In this document: positions 54,090-64,000 of the stretch, piece after piece
Position numbering within the stretch: the stretch's first letter is position 1
Layout: each line of letters opens with the position of its first letter
Notes under the pieces: generated by a model
The model's input: only the letters and a program-made list of their open reading frames with translations
The model's database searches: none
What the model was told of the DNA's origin: nothing
Translations under genes and position numbers: made by a program
Assembly: GCA_017654935.2 (NCBI GenBank)
Contig: CM065698.1
Span: 1,521,354 to 1,585,353, forward strand
DNA length: 64,000 bases
Direction: 5' to 3'
Origin: Phymorhynchus buccinoides
Lineage: Eukaryota > Mollusca > Gastropoda > Neogastropoda > Raphitomidae

Positions 54090-54310
54090 AGCGGCTGGCG
54101 CCCAGCGTGGTCCAAGTCAGTTCTTGCCTCACGGTCACCACGCCAAGGCCTGTCCTGCGTTCAACACCTGTCCTGCGTGTGTCCTAAAGCTCACAAAGCA
54201 CACAGAAAATGGCTGAGTTTTTCTGACGTTTGTGTCCACCTAGCTTCAGTCTTCTGCACTGTTTGAGAATGTGCGCACCATGTGAGAATAAAGACGGTGT
54301 AAACTGAATG
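54090..54310 (+). other. MTOR: mTOR 3' UTR (likely)
   Basis: Sequence after the stop codon up to the first polyadenylation signal. Length of about 200 nt if that signal is used. Confidence 0.6.
54287..54292 (+). terminator. candidate polyadenylation signal AATAAA
   Basis: AATAAA lies 198 nt after the mTOR stop codon and is followed within about 30 nt by GT-rich sequence. Another AATAAA occurs at 58485-58490, so a longer 3' UTR is possible. Confidence 0.5.
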
Positions 54311-55110
54311 GACCGCTTGAGAATAATTGTGGAAAGTTATGCTAAAGTGACTTTCGCACGATTTTGAGTTGAAAATTGAGCATTACTTGAAACTTTTTGT
54401 TGTTGTTTTAAGTCAAGATATCATGCTCATATTTTATGACAAATTTCTGAGTGATGGACAGGTATGTCATTTTTTGTTGTTGCTTTATGCTGCTTGAAAA
54501 TGTGTGTGGTTTGTTTTTTCTTTGCAATGTTGCCGTGCTGTTGCCCCATTCATTGCTGGGTAGTAGTTCCTGTGAAACCACCATGGTTACTGTTTGTGAT
54601 GATCATGAAACACTCATGGCTGTGTCTGTTTCTGAATTGCCATTATTAATGATGTATGTGCTTGCTACTTCCATCATTGCAATGGGGCAGTAGTGTCTGA
54701 AACAACACCTTGATATTTAATAGCCGTGCAAGCGAAGCTGAAACGACACAATTATTCAGTAAAGTTTGCCTGTTTGTTCCTGGCTTGCTATTTATGTATG
54801 TTAACGTGATAACATTGGAACGGAGAAACCTAGAAGGCTCACATTTTGCATGGGCATTGGTAGTTAGAATATCTAGGCCAAGTTCGAAAATGGTCATTGG
54901 TCTAAGGTCAAGGTCACTGGAGCGGAAGATGTGGTGTGTGCTGGTGATATAGCGTTGTAACGGTGTAGTTGTGTGGTTTTCCCTGTCAAGACAATGGGGG
55001 CTTGATTCAATGTCTGAAATGATTTGTTGATTGATTGAAGGCATGTGCATCCAGTGATCCAAACTGCAAGAGACAATCATTTCAAAGTCTGCTGTCTGTC
55101 TGTGTGTGTC
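54311..55110. other. downstream sequence without a recognised gene
   Basis: No exon-like similarity, transposon ends or tandem array. Short open frames do not resemble known proteins. Confidence 0.5.
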
Positions 55111-55124
55111 TGTGGTACTGGTAT

Positions 55125-55215
55125 TTGGTACTTTATAGTCACAGAGGCGTCTGTGAAATTCGGGTTGCTCCCACCTGGAGAGCGCTTCGTAGCCAGAGGC
55201 GCGCCACCCTTTTTT
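55125..55215 (-). mobile_element. SINE 3' fragment, inverted
   Basis: GGTACTTTATAGTCACAGAG, GCGTCTGTGAAATTCGGGTT and GCTCCCACCTGGAGAGCG are the reverse complement of the 3' half of the SINE at 18738-19121. The T-run at 55209 onward is on the internal side. Confidence 0.75.
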
Positions 55216-55855
55216 TTTTGTGTGCGCATGCTACAAGATGTAATTTTTATGAAATCTTTTCATGATTGTGGTTGTGGTTTGATCGTCTAGGCTAAAATTA
55301 TTGAAATGTTTCAATGTACCTTTTCAGAGTTTTTGACTCTGTGTGCTTCATTCCTGGGGCCGTTGGACAATTTCTCGTGGCTATTCTTAGCTGTTGATAT
55401 TGTCACACATTCACAGTATTCCATTACCTTAGATACTGAGCAACAAAATTAGCGCAAATTATAGTTTTGGAAAGTAAGGCTTGGTCAAAGTGCGAACACT
55501 TGGGATGCATTGCTAGCCATGTTGCACACACACTTTGTATTTCACAGTAAACAGTATTCAAACACAATTCATTCCAAATTGTATTTTCCTCAATCATTCT
55601 AAAAATGTGTAAATGCCGACGAATTGTTTTACATTTATTGTTTTGGCGTTTATTGTTTTGCTTAGTATATTTCAATTACCACGGATACCCACTGTGTGAA
55701 TGTGTTATGGCTAGTCATTCCATAAATGTCAGTCTTGTTCCTTGTTCATTTTACCTCAATTAGTGAATGTACCTTCCATTTTTGTTGCATTTGAAACTCT
55801 GAATATATTTGGAGTGAACGCATTGTCTACTTAGAAATGAATTTGGAATGTAGGT
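55216..55855. other. sequence without a recognised feature
   Basis: Moderately AT-rich. I see no gene, transposon end or tandem repeat. Confidence 0.5.
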
Positions 55856-55861
55856 AGAAGA

Positions 55862-55978
55862 AATGTTCATATACCCTGGCTTAGTAGCAAGAGGTTGTAA
55901 CCCGCTATTTGGAATGTTCATATAGCCTGGCTTAGTAGCAAGAGGTTGTAACCCGCTATTTGGAATGTTCTATGGAAT
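55862..55978. repeat. direct duplication of about 50 bp
   Basis: ATGTTCATATAGCCTGGCTT plus AGTAGCAAGAGGTTGTAACC and CGCTATTTGGA occurs twice, followed by a partial third start. Confidence 0.85.
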
Positions 55979-55998
55979 ATGCTCTTGTGGAATTGTGC

Positions 55999-56430
55999 TT
56001 TGGGGAAAGTACCTGCCTACGTACATGGCAATCCGTGGTTATTCTGACCTGTCTTTGAGGAAGTACCTGCCTATGTACGTGGCAAGCCGTGATTATTCTG
56101 ACCTGTCTTTGGGAAAGTACCTGCCTATGTACATGGCAATCCGTGGTTATTCTGACCTGTCTTTGGGGAAGTACCTGCCTATGTACATGGCAAGCCGTGA
56201 TTATTCTGACCTGTCTTTGAGGAAGTACCTGCCTATGTACATGGCAAGCCGTGATTATTCTGACCTGTCTTTGGGGAAGTACCTGCCTATGTACATGGCA
56301 ATCCGTGGTTATTCTGACCTGTCTTTGGGGAAGTACCTGCCTATGTACATGGCAAGCCGTGGTTATTCTGACCTGTCTTTGAGGAAGTACCTGCCTATGT
56401 ACATGGCAATCCGTGGTTATTCTGCCCTGT
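55999..56430. repeat. 54-bp minisatellite, 8 copies
   Basis: Units contain GAAGTACCTGCCTATGTACA, TGGCAATCCGTGGTTATTCT and GACCTGTCTTTGG. An 18-codon period gives open frames on both strands (for example KYLPMYMASRDYSDLSLG on +). There is no sign of a promoter, signal peptide or homologue, so I treat it as non-coding. Confidence 0.92.
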
Positions 56431-56711
56431 TCAGAAATGGTGTTCTGTGTTTTCTGCCAGGGAGATTTAGCCATCAGAATCACAGCTTCACTCCTGTCTT
56501 TGGTGCGTCGACCTTTCAGCGGTGTATTAGTCGTTCTCTCTATTGCTCGCTAACTGGATTCTCTGTTTCATCGCAATACATCATCTTGATGCACAGATGT
56601 AGTCATGACATTTTGAGGTGCTTTGTCCGTGATCAGCATTTGATGATGACATTTGCCATGCTTGGTCATAATGTATGAACAGAATTCATGGATTGCCATC
56701 CTTGTTGGCTT

Positions 56712-56995
56712 ACCCTGGCTAAAAGACTCCAGGGATTATCCCAACAGCCGAAGCACTTGAACACTATGGTACAAATGCATTAGCTGTGGATGAGAACATT
56801 ACGTGTGTGGCCATTTTTGATTACCCTGCCACGTGGGCAGCCACATTCCTTTTAAGGGGTTTTGGGACTTGGGGGGATTTTGGAGACTGATGATGTTATG
56901 CTAGGAGCTTGTCGTGGCTAAAGACAATCCCTGCATAGCATAGCAACATTTTGATGTAGCCTTGGTGTTCTAGCCCATGTCAATTGGTCTGGATG
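56712..56995 (+). mobile_element. dispersed repeat, + copy 1
   Basis: TGGCTAAAAGACTCCAGGGA, TTATCCCAACAGCCGAAGCA, GAGAACATTACGTGTGTGGC and later GATGATGTTATGCTAGGAGC plus TTCTAGCCCATGTCAATTGG are shared with 59031-59300 over about 280 bp and inverted at 52875-53050. Confidence 0.75.
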
Positions 56996-57179
56996 TCATT
57001 GGAGCCCAAGGTGATACCCAAGTAATACTGTATTCCTGGCTGGCAGCCAAGGGAATTAACTCAGCCTTCACAGGATCAGCTTCGTTTTGTTTGTCGCCAT
57101 GTTGGGCAGGATTTTTTTAAGGTGTCCTTTTTTAATTTTTGTTCCAAAATGTTGGTGTGGTATTGACAATCTTGGAATA

Positions 57180-58068
57180 ACGAGAGAAAGAGAGAGTGTG
57201 TGTGTCATAGAGCCTTGGTCTGCTTCACATCTAGTTGAGTTGATCGTGATGATCATCATGATGATGATGAAGAGAGAGTGTGTCACAGAGCCTTGGTCTG
57301 CTTCACATGTAGCTGAGTGGATCATGATGATGATCATGATGATGATGAAGAAAGAGAGAGTGTGTGTCATAGAGCCTTGCTCTGCTTCACATGTAGCTGA
57401 GTGGATCGTGATGATGATCATGATGATGATGAAGAGAGAGAGAGTGTGTGTCATAGAGCCTTGCTCTGCTTCACATGTAGCTGAGTGGATCGTGATGATG
57501 ATCATGATGATGAAGAAAGAGAGAGTGTGTGTCATAGAGCCTTGGTCTGCTTCACATGTAGCTGAGTGGATCGTGATGATGATCATGATGATGATGAAGA
57601 GAGAGAGAGTGTGTGTGTAATAGAGTAGTGTTTTGCCTTGCTCTGCTTCACATGTAGCTGAGTGGATCGTGATGATGATCATGATGATGATGAAGAGAGA
57701 GTGTTTGTCATAGAGCCTTGGTCTGCTTCACATGTAGCTGAGTGGATTGTGATGATCATGATGATGATGAAGAGAGAGTGTGTTTCATAGAGCCTTGGTC
57801 TGCTTCACATGTAGCTGAGTGGATCATGATGATCATCATGATGATGATGAAGAGAGTGTGTGTGTAATAGAGTAGTGTTTTGCCTTGGTCTGCTTCACAT
57901 GTAGCTGAGTGGATTGTGATGATGATGATAGAGCCTTGGTCTGCTTCACATGTAGCTGAGTGGATTGTGATGATGATGATGAAGAAAGAGAGAGTGTGTG
58001 TCATAGAGCCTTGGTCTGCTTCACATGTAGCTGAGTGGATCGTGATGATCATGATGATGAAGAAAATC
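57180..58068. repeat. about 80-bp minisatellite with GAT tails, about 11 copies
   Basis: Units contain GTGTCATAGAGCCTTGGTCT, GCTTCACATGTAGCTGAGTG and GATCGTGATGATGATCATGA followed by GAAGAGAGAG, with many length variants. Confidence 0.92.
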
Positions 58069-58147
58069 ACTGGATATGTATTCCTGAACTAGGTTGAAAT
58101 GTGTTGGTTTCCTCACTGTATGGTTTCCCTGTTCTGCTGTCCATGTA

Positions 58148-58440
58148 TCAGGACTGGTGTGATGATCATGGTGATGATGAAGATAATGATGTGTACATTT
58201 CTGTGACGTTATGTCTCCTCAACGTGTATTATGTCCATGTGTATCAGGACTGGTGTGATGATCATGGTGATGATGAAGATAATGATGTGTACATTTCTGT
58301 GACGTTATGTCTCCTCAACGTGTATTATGTCCATGTGTATCAGGACTGGTGTGATGATCATGGTGATGATGAAGATAATGATGTGTACATTTCTGTGACG
58401 TTATGTCTCCTCAACGTGTATTATGTCCATGTGTATCGGG
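58148..58440. repeat. 96-bp minisatellite, 3 copies
   Basis: Unit CAGGACTGGTGTGATGATCA, TGGTGATGATGAAGATAATG, ATGTGTACATTTCTGTGACG and TTATGTCTCCTCAACGTGTA. Nearly identical copies. Confidence 0.93.
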
Positions 58441-58484
58441 GTGGATAATGTATGATGACAAACGTGTTGATGGCTGTGTTAACC

Positions 58485-58490
58485 AATAAA
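58485..58490 (+). terminator. second candidate AATAAA signal
   Basis: AACCAATAAAGTTGACATCA resembles a genuine 3' end context. It could serve a long mTOR 3' UTR of about 4.4 kb, but without transcript data this is only a possibility. Confidence 0.3.
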
Positions 58491-58499
58491 GTTGACATC

Positions 58500-59030
58500 A
58501 TGTTTATTTTCTGACATCATTTGGATGGTCCAAAAAGAATGTTGCTTTTTATCATTAATTTGGAATGTCTCCAGGAGAAAACACCGCCCTGTATCGTGAT
58601 GTACGGATAAATATAAAACGAACATGTGGTCTTCAAAGAAGCAAAGTATTCCCCTCTGTATTGCGCATTGTCAACAGACTGATCCGCGGACAGTGTTTCA
58701 GCATTTGACCGTTGCTTCACATTTCCACGTTTAATATCTTTTTGTTAATCACCATTTGTTCCATGACTAAAACTTCTTCAAGACATTATTTTTTACTGAT
58801 GATCTTTTCAGCTGATCTTGGTCCGTCTTTACAGTGTTTGATTTTAAGGTGGATTGCAGTTCTGAAAACCATGCTGTTACACTTTTTTGTTTTTTAAACT
58901 AAAGGAATCTAAAGTGAGTGTCTAATCTAGAACAGATTTTTGGTTTGTTTGTATACTTTGAAATTTTGGAGGCAGGTAACTCTATGATCATCTTTTTAAA
59001 ATAAGTTATGATTTTTTTTGTTGTTGTCGT
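58500..59030. other. sequence without a recognised feature
   Basis: AT-rich, no gene or element identified. Confidence 0.5.
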
Positions 59031-59300
59031 ACCTTGGCTAAAAGACTCCAGAGATCATCCCAACAGCCGAAGCACTTGAACACTATGGTACAAATGCATC
59101 AACTAGGGATGAGAACATTACGTGTGTGACCGTTTTTGATTTCCCCACCATGTGGGCAGCCACACTCCGTCTTTGGGGGATTTGGGAGACTGATGATGTT
59201 ATGCTAGGAGCTTGTCGTGGCTAAAGACAATCCCCGCATAGCTATGCAGAGCATAACACCATTTTGATGTAGCCTCGGTGTTCTAGCCTATGTCAGTTGG
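59031..59300 (+). mobile_element. dispersed repeat, + copy 2
   Basis: TTGGCTAAAAGACTCCAGAG, ATCATCCCAACAGCCGAAGC, CACTATGGTACAAATGCATC and TATGCTAGGAGCTTGTCGTG match 56712-56995 closely. Confidence 0.75.
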
Positions 59301-59719
59301 TCTGACACAGCCTCATGCCCTTCACTCTGGTGGCTTAGGGGGCCTGGTAGTGCAGTGCAGGGGGGGGGGTCTTCTGTGTAGGTACAGATTTTGTGTAGTG
59401 TGTGCATACTATTTTGTGTCAGTTTATGATGGTGAGATTATGTTGTATGTGTAGATGACTGTTTATGCTTTAATGTGTGTCATGCATTTTGATGTTGTAT
59501 TATTTTGTGCACAAAGGAAACGGTAAGGGGTAGGATGGGTGGGGTGGGAAGGAAGGGGGGCTTTTTTTTTGGGGTGGGGTAGATGGGCTGTTAGGGGAGG
59601 GGTAGTGGAGGTCGCGAGATTGGTAAGGTAGGGGGAGGATGGGGGATCAAGTCCCCGTGCTGGGGAGCTGTGCGCAGTCTACCACCCCCCACACCCCCTG
59701 CCCCCTTTCACTCCCTGCC

Positions 59720-59985
59720 CCTCACCTAGGGCAGATAGATGGATAGGTAGGTAGGCAGAGGGTGGTTTTTGCTTTGTTTTGGGATTGTTTGTCGTTTTTT
59801 GTTAGGTTTGGAGGGGGTAGAGACTACCTCCTCTCTCTCATGTAGAATAAATAGAAGATAGGTTAGGTCAGATAGGTAGGTAGGTTGGTAGGTAGGTAGG
59901 CAGAGGGTGGTGTGTTTTTTTGGCTTTATTTTGGGATGGTTGTTTTTTGTTCTGTTAGGTTTTGAGGGGGGTAGGCTAAGGTCCG
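59720..59985. repeat. GGTA-rich duplicated segment
   Basis: TAGGTAGGTAGGCAGAGGGT plus GGTTTT, then TTTTGGGATTGTTTG and GTTAGGTTTGGAGGGGGTAG occurs twice, about 130-145 bp apart with small differences. The preceding 59340-59720 is G-rich and simple in composition. Confidence 0.8.
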
Positions 59986-60360
59986 TTGGGGTTTTGAGTT
60001 GCACAACTCATGGTACGATGAAAGGACACTGCCCCCCCTCTTGTTGAGTTGGTAGACAAGATAGGATGTAGGTAGGGAGGTTGGTAAATAGGCAAGTAAC
60101 GTGAACTGGAAATGGAACATCCTGGTACAGCCTGGTCTTTTCTGAACAGCTAGGAGGCGTTAGCACTGGCTCTGAGTACTGCTGCTGAGGGATTAGTTGA
60201 CTCTCCCCACAGCAGCTGTTAAAGTCCTTTTGGCCATCAGTTTGCATTCACGTAATCGACAAAACAATAGACAATTTCAGAGAAAAGAATGATTCACAAG
60301 TTTATTTCATTAAATCTTGTTTGTAATCTTCAAGCTAGGTTTCAGAGTTTTCCTATAGCC

Positions 60361-60571
60361 GACAGACTATGTGACTACCTCGTGCGACTCGATCAGGTCG
60401 TGACGTTTCACCTCATTTGCATACCATGCTGCTCGATCAGTCTGACTCAGTCGGGCCCAGTCAGGTGACAGGACTGAATAGGGCGGGTTCTAAATTTCAC
60501 TGATCGAGTCTGATAGTGCAGGAAACAAAATTTGGTCAACGTCACGACCTGATCGAGTCGCATAGTCTGTC
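60361..60571. mobile_element. palindromic MITE-like element
   Basis: The left arm 60361-60407 (GACAGACTATG, then TGCGACTCGATCAGGTCGTG ACGTT) and right arm 60539-60571 (AACGTCACGACCTGATCGAG TCGCATAGTCTGTC) are inverted copies. The left arm has an extra insertion of about 12 bp. The 130-bp centre repeats the CTGATCGAGTC motif in both orientations. Confidence 0.7.
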
Positions 60572-60884
60572 TCCCGCTTATGATGCATAACTGGTCAGCC
60601 TGTACCTGTATGAAATCTGTAGGGCAGTTGAAATTCCAGGTGTTTTTTTTTTTTTTGGGGGGGGGGTTAACTGTAGGGGTCCAGTGGGTTTAGGGGTAGT
60701 GTGACAGTTTGATTTTTTTAGTATGGGAGGACAGTTAAATTGTAGGAAATTAGCATTTTCTTCTAAAATTCTTTAATCAGGGGGTGGTTAGTCCAAACAT
60801 GTAGATAATGTGATTTGATAGTTATTTTTTCATCAGAGGGGTGGTTACTCAAAATTGTGAATGTTAAAATTTGTAAAAAAAAGT

Positions 60885-60975
60885 GCCCTTGCCTGGACTT
60901 GAACCCGCATGCATCAGAACATGCCATGCCCCAGTTGTGCTCTATCCACTAGACCAACCAGCCCCCACACCCCCA
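60885..60975 (-). mobile_element. tRNA-like SINE head
   Basis: On the minus strand: GGGGCTGGTTGGTCTAGTGG (A-box-like), ATAGAGCACAACTGGGGC and GCGGGTTCAAGTCCAGGC (B-box-like). The stem-loop order is tRNA-like, but there is no good anticodon arm or acceptor pairing that I can confirm, so I favour a SINE. Confidence 0.55.
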
Positions 60976-61044
60976 GATGTGAAAACTAATATATACGATT
61001 TAAAATCAAATATAAATTAAAATGTGCCATTCACAAGTGAAATC

Positions 61045-61235
61045 TGAGGTAGAGGCCGACAAGGAAACCGAAGGCAATGGTTTCAAATCCCAGCAGGGGC
61101 AATTTTTGCAGACCATCACTGCCAAGCACCCTGCCATGTTTTTTTAAAGAGCTTTTGTCACCGTTTGTTGAATACATGTGCACTAAAATAGTTACCTCTT
61201 GTTGCTCGATGCAATGGACAACCAAGAATGTCCAA
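61045..61235 (+). mobile_element. SINE-like repeat sharing its tail with 51486-51632
   Basis: A B-box-like GGTTTCAAATCCC near 61078 is followed by GCCAAGCACCCTGCCATG, AGTTACCTCTTGTTGCTCGA and TGCAATGGACAACCA, the tail also seen near 51590-51625. Confidence 0.55.
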
Positions 61236-61514
61236 AATGGGAACTAATTTCTTTGTTCGATTACTACAACTCCACAGAAGAGCATCAAATAAAGTGTTGG
61301 TTAGGGAACGCAATGTGGGAAGATTAAAACCAAAATGATTAACAGTTGCCAGCAGAATGTTCACGGAAAATGACATGGCACATTGTTAAATTTTGATGTT
61401 TGACATGGCACAATAAAACAACGAAGCCAAATATAATAGTACCTTGAGCATACAGCATCAATGAAGGAGACAATCGACACAAAGAAAAGGTTAAATACAC
61501 AAGGGTACAAAATG

Positions 61515-62718
61515 TTTATCCCTACATTAGGCCTACATTAGGGCACTGTTGATCCCTACATTAGGCCACTGACTGCACTGTTGATCCTTACATTAGGCCA
61601 CTGCACCGTTGATCCCTACATTAGGCCACTGACTGCACTGTTGATCCCTACATTAGGCCACTGACTGCACTGTTGATCCCTACATTAGGCCACTGACTGC
61701 ACTGTTGATCCCTACATTAGGCCACTGACTGCACTGTTGATCCCTACATTAGGCCACTGACTGCACCGTTGATCCCTACATTAGGCCACTGACTGCACTG
61801 TTGATCCCTACATTAGGCCACTGACTGCACTGTTGATCCCTACATTAGGCCACTGACTGCACTGTTGATCCCTACATTAGGCCACTGACTGCACTTTGAT
61901 CCCTACATTAGGCCACTGACTGCACTGTTGATCCCTACATTAGGCCACTGACTGCACTGTTGATCCCTACATTAGGCCACTGACTGCACTGTTGATCCCT
62001 ACATTAGGCCACTGACTGCACTGTTGATCCCTACATTAGGCCACTGACTGCACTGTTGATCCCTACATTAGGCCACTGACTGCACTGTTGATCCCTACAT
62101 TAGGCCACTGACTGCACTGTTGATCACTACATTAGGCCACTGACTGCACTGTTGATCCCTACATTAGGCCACTGACTGCACTGTTGATCCCTACATTAGG
62201 CCACTGACTGTTGATCCCTACATTAGGCCACTGACTGCACTGTTGATCCCTACATTAGGCCACTGACTGCACTGTTGATCCCTACATTAGGCCACTGACT
62301 GCACTGTTGATCCCTACATTAGGCCACTGACTGCACTGTTGATCCCTACATTAGGCCACTGACTGCACTGTTGATCCCTACATTAGGCCACTGACTGCAC
62401 TGTTGATCACTACATTAGGCCACTGACTGCACTGTTGATCCCTACATTAGGCCACTGACTGCACTGTTGATCCCTACATTAGGCCACTGACTGTTGATCC
62501 CTACATTAGGCCACTGACTGCACTGTTGATCCCTACATTAGGCCACTGACTGCACTGTTGATCCCTACATTAGGCCACTGACTGCACTGTTGATCCCTAC
62601 ATTAGGCCACTGACTGTTGATCCCTACATTAGGCCACTGACTGTTGATCCCTACATTAGGCCATTGACTGTTGATCCCTACATTAGGCCATTGACTGTTG
62701 ATCCCTACATTAGGCCAC
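61515..62718. repeat. 32-bp minisatellite, about 38 copies
   Basis: Unit TGATCCCTACATTAGGCCAC plus TGACTGCACTGT. The last several units lose GCACTGACT, giving TGACTGTTGATCC. Confidence 0.95.
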
Positions 62719-63330
62719 CGTCAATGGAAAATAAAAGCCGCACATAATTGTTAACTGTACAGGAACAAGACCATCTTACAAAGACATAATAATATAGCAT
62801 AAATTGTACAGAGACCAGTGATATTGATACATGATTTACAGAAAACAATATGTACAATAAGATTGGGAAAGGTGGCTCCAACAGACTACTGAACAAAATT
62901 ATGCTAACATGAGGGACACGGAGCATGAAAAATCAAACTGATAGTTCTGAACTAAGGAGAACTGAACACAGGAAATCCCAACAGAATGAGAAGTGGTAAA
63001 ACCAAATGTCAACAACTATTAAAATGCATTTCCTTAAAACGACCCTACCACATTAATATCACAATACACTGATACAGTTTTAACGTGACAATGCCAACTT
63101 ATTTACAGCCCTATGTTACACATGTGGTCACAAATTAAACTACCCCACGTACCACACACTTTTAATACAAAATTATAAAATGTATCAAAATAACATATCT
63201 TCTTTTCTGGTCATGATCAATCTTGAATTTGTTCCGCACAAGATTTTCTTTCCCAGAAAGCATCACACACTATGAAGGACTACAGCACACTCCTGCTAAC
63301 CGGTCTGTGAAGAATTTGTGCGTGAAACAT
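62719..63330. other. sequence without a recognised feature
   Basis: AT-rich, no gene found on either strand. Confidence 0.5.
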
Positions 63331-63467
63331 GAAAAAACATAACATAAGGCGCACCTAATTATAAGGCGCACCCCCTTCGTTATGTTTACCATATTATCAG
63401 TGACATCGCAAGGCGCAGGGGTCAGTCTGGGGGAAAGGATGGCCTTAGTGTCCGAAAAATATGGTAC
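63331..63467. mobile_element. MITE copy of the GGCGC family
   Basis: ATAAGGCGCACCTAATTATA plus AGGCGCACCCCC on the left, GCAAGGCGCAGGGGTCAGTC in the middle and GTGTCCGAAAAATATGGTAC on the right. Slightly rearranged left end. Confidence 0.72.
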
Positions 63468-63499
63468 TAGGTAGTCCTGTGATAATGGTTCATGTGCTA

Positions 63500-64000
63500 G
63501 CACAGAACGCCTTTGACTGTGTGCATCCTGATCAAAATGAAATCAACCTAGCACAGAACGCTTTAGACTGCATCCTGATCAAAATGAAATCAACCGAGCA
63601 CAGAACGCTTTAGACTGCATCCTGATCAAAATGAAATCAACCTAGCACAGAACGCTTTAGACTGCATCCTGATCAAAATGAAATCAACCTAGCACAGAAC
63701 GCTTTAGACTGTGCATCCTGATCAACATGAAATCAACCTAGCACAGAACGGTTTAGACTGTGTGCATCCTGATCAAAATGAAATCAACCTAGCACAGAAC
63801 GCTTTAGACTGTGCATCCTGATCAAAATGAAATCAACCTAGCACAGAACGCTTTAGACTGTGTGCATCCTGATAAAAATGAAATCAACCTAGCACAGAAC
63901 GCTTTAGACTGTGCATCCTGATAAAAATAAAATCAACCTAGCACAGAACGCTTTAGACTGTGCATCCTGATCAAAATGAAATCAACCTAGCACAGAACGC
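63500..64000. repeat. about 48-bp minisatellite, about 10 copies, running off the window
   Basis: Units contain CTAGCACAGAACGCTTTAGA, CTGTGCATCCTGATCAAAAT and GAAATCAAC, with GTG/GTGTG length variants. Confidence 0.93.

Noticed and set aside
54451..55080. Short open frames downstream of mTOR as a second gene
   Set aside because: 80-144 codons, overlapping on both strands, no domain or splice structure recognised.
17053..58448. Repetitive open frames of 90-300 codons in the 54-, 69-, 72-, 75-, 96- and 105-bp arrays
   Set aside because: Unit lengths divisible by three keep any stop-free frame open. The frames occur on both strands, lack unique sequence, signal peptide or conserved start, and lie in mTOR introns or downstream.
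60885..60975. Functional tRNA gene on the minus strand
   Set aside because: tRNA-like boxes only; a complete cloverleaf could not be confirmed by eye, so it is listed as a SINE head.

Overview
The window is eukaryotic (animal) DNA: spliced exons with GT-AG introns, tRNA-derived SINEs, TIR transposons and very large micro- and minisatellite arrays. The one protein-coding gene I can support is the 3' part of the target-of-rapamycin kinase (mTOR/TOR) on the + strand. The residues look like invertebrate mTOR, and the SINE and MITE content would fit a lophotrochozoan, perhaps a marine gastropod. That taxonomic call is an inference with low confidence.

I reconstruct 19 mTOR exons between 3390 and 54089. 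All intron phases agree and there is no frameshift. Together they encode about 750 residues: the end of the FAT domain, the FRB domain, the complete kinase domain including the LST8-binding element, a basic regulatory linker and the FATC domain. The gene ends in a 16-nt coding piece that completes the terminal WCPFW. The start of the gene lies upstream of the window. Apart from repeats and transposons I see no second gene; 54.3-64 kb looks intergenic or long 3' UTR.

Layout: 1-3.35 kb holds a probable 2.56-kb solo LTR and a 667-bp TIR element, both inserted into GAT-rich microsatellite. From 3.4 to 10 kb lie exons 1-4 and three minisatellites, one of which (5.75-7.74 kb) appears to be made from exon 3. 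From 10.1 to 16.5 kb is a 6.4-kb array of 24/25-bp units. From 17.6 to 23.3 kb are exons 5-6, with partial exon copies and a long GT/CT microsatellite into which a SINE and a second TIR element inserted. From 23.4 to 38.9 kb are exons 7-16, many with tandem partial copies. From 39.36 to 49.08 kb is a 9.7-kb array of 15-16-bp units lying inside a split MITE. From 49.2 to 54.3 kb are exons 17-19 with further exon copies. From 54.3 to 64 kb are minisatellites, SINE-like repeats and MITEs.

The most unusual property is that most mTOR exons here (3, 5, 6, 7, 8, 10, 11, 12, 15 and 18) are accompanied by tandem or local partial copies of themselves. These usually include one authentic splice site and the adjoining intron. 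Several copies (exons 7, 10 and 12) are phase-preserving, so they could act as in-frame cassette exons if spliced. Others (exon 18) would abolish the FATC terminus.
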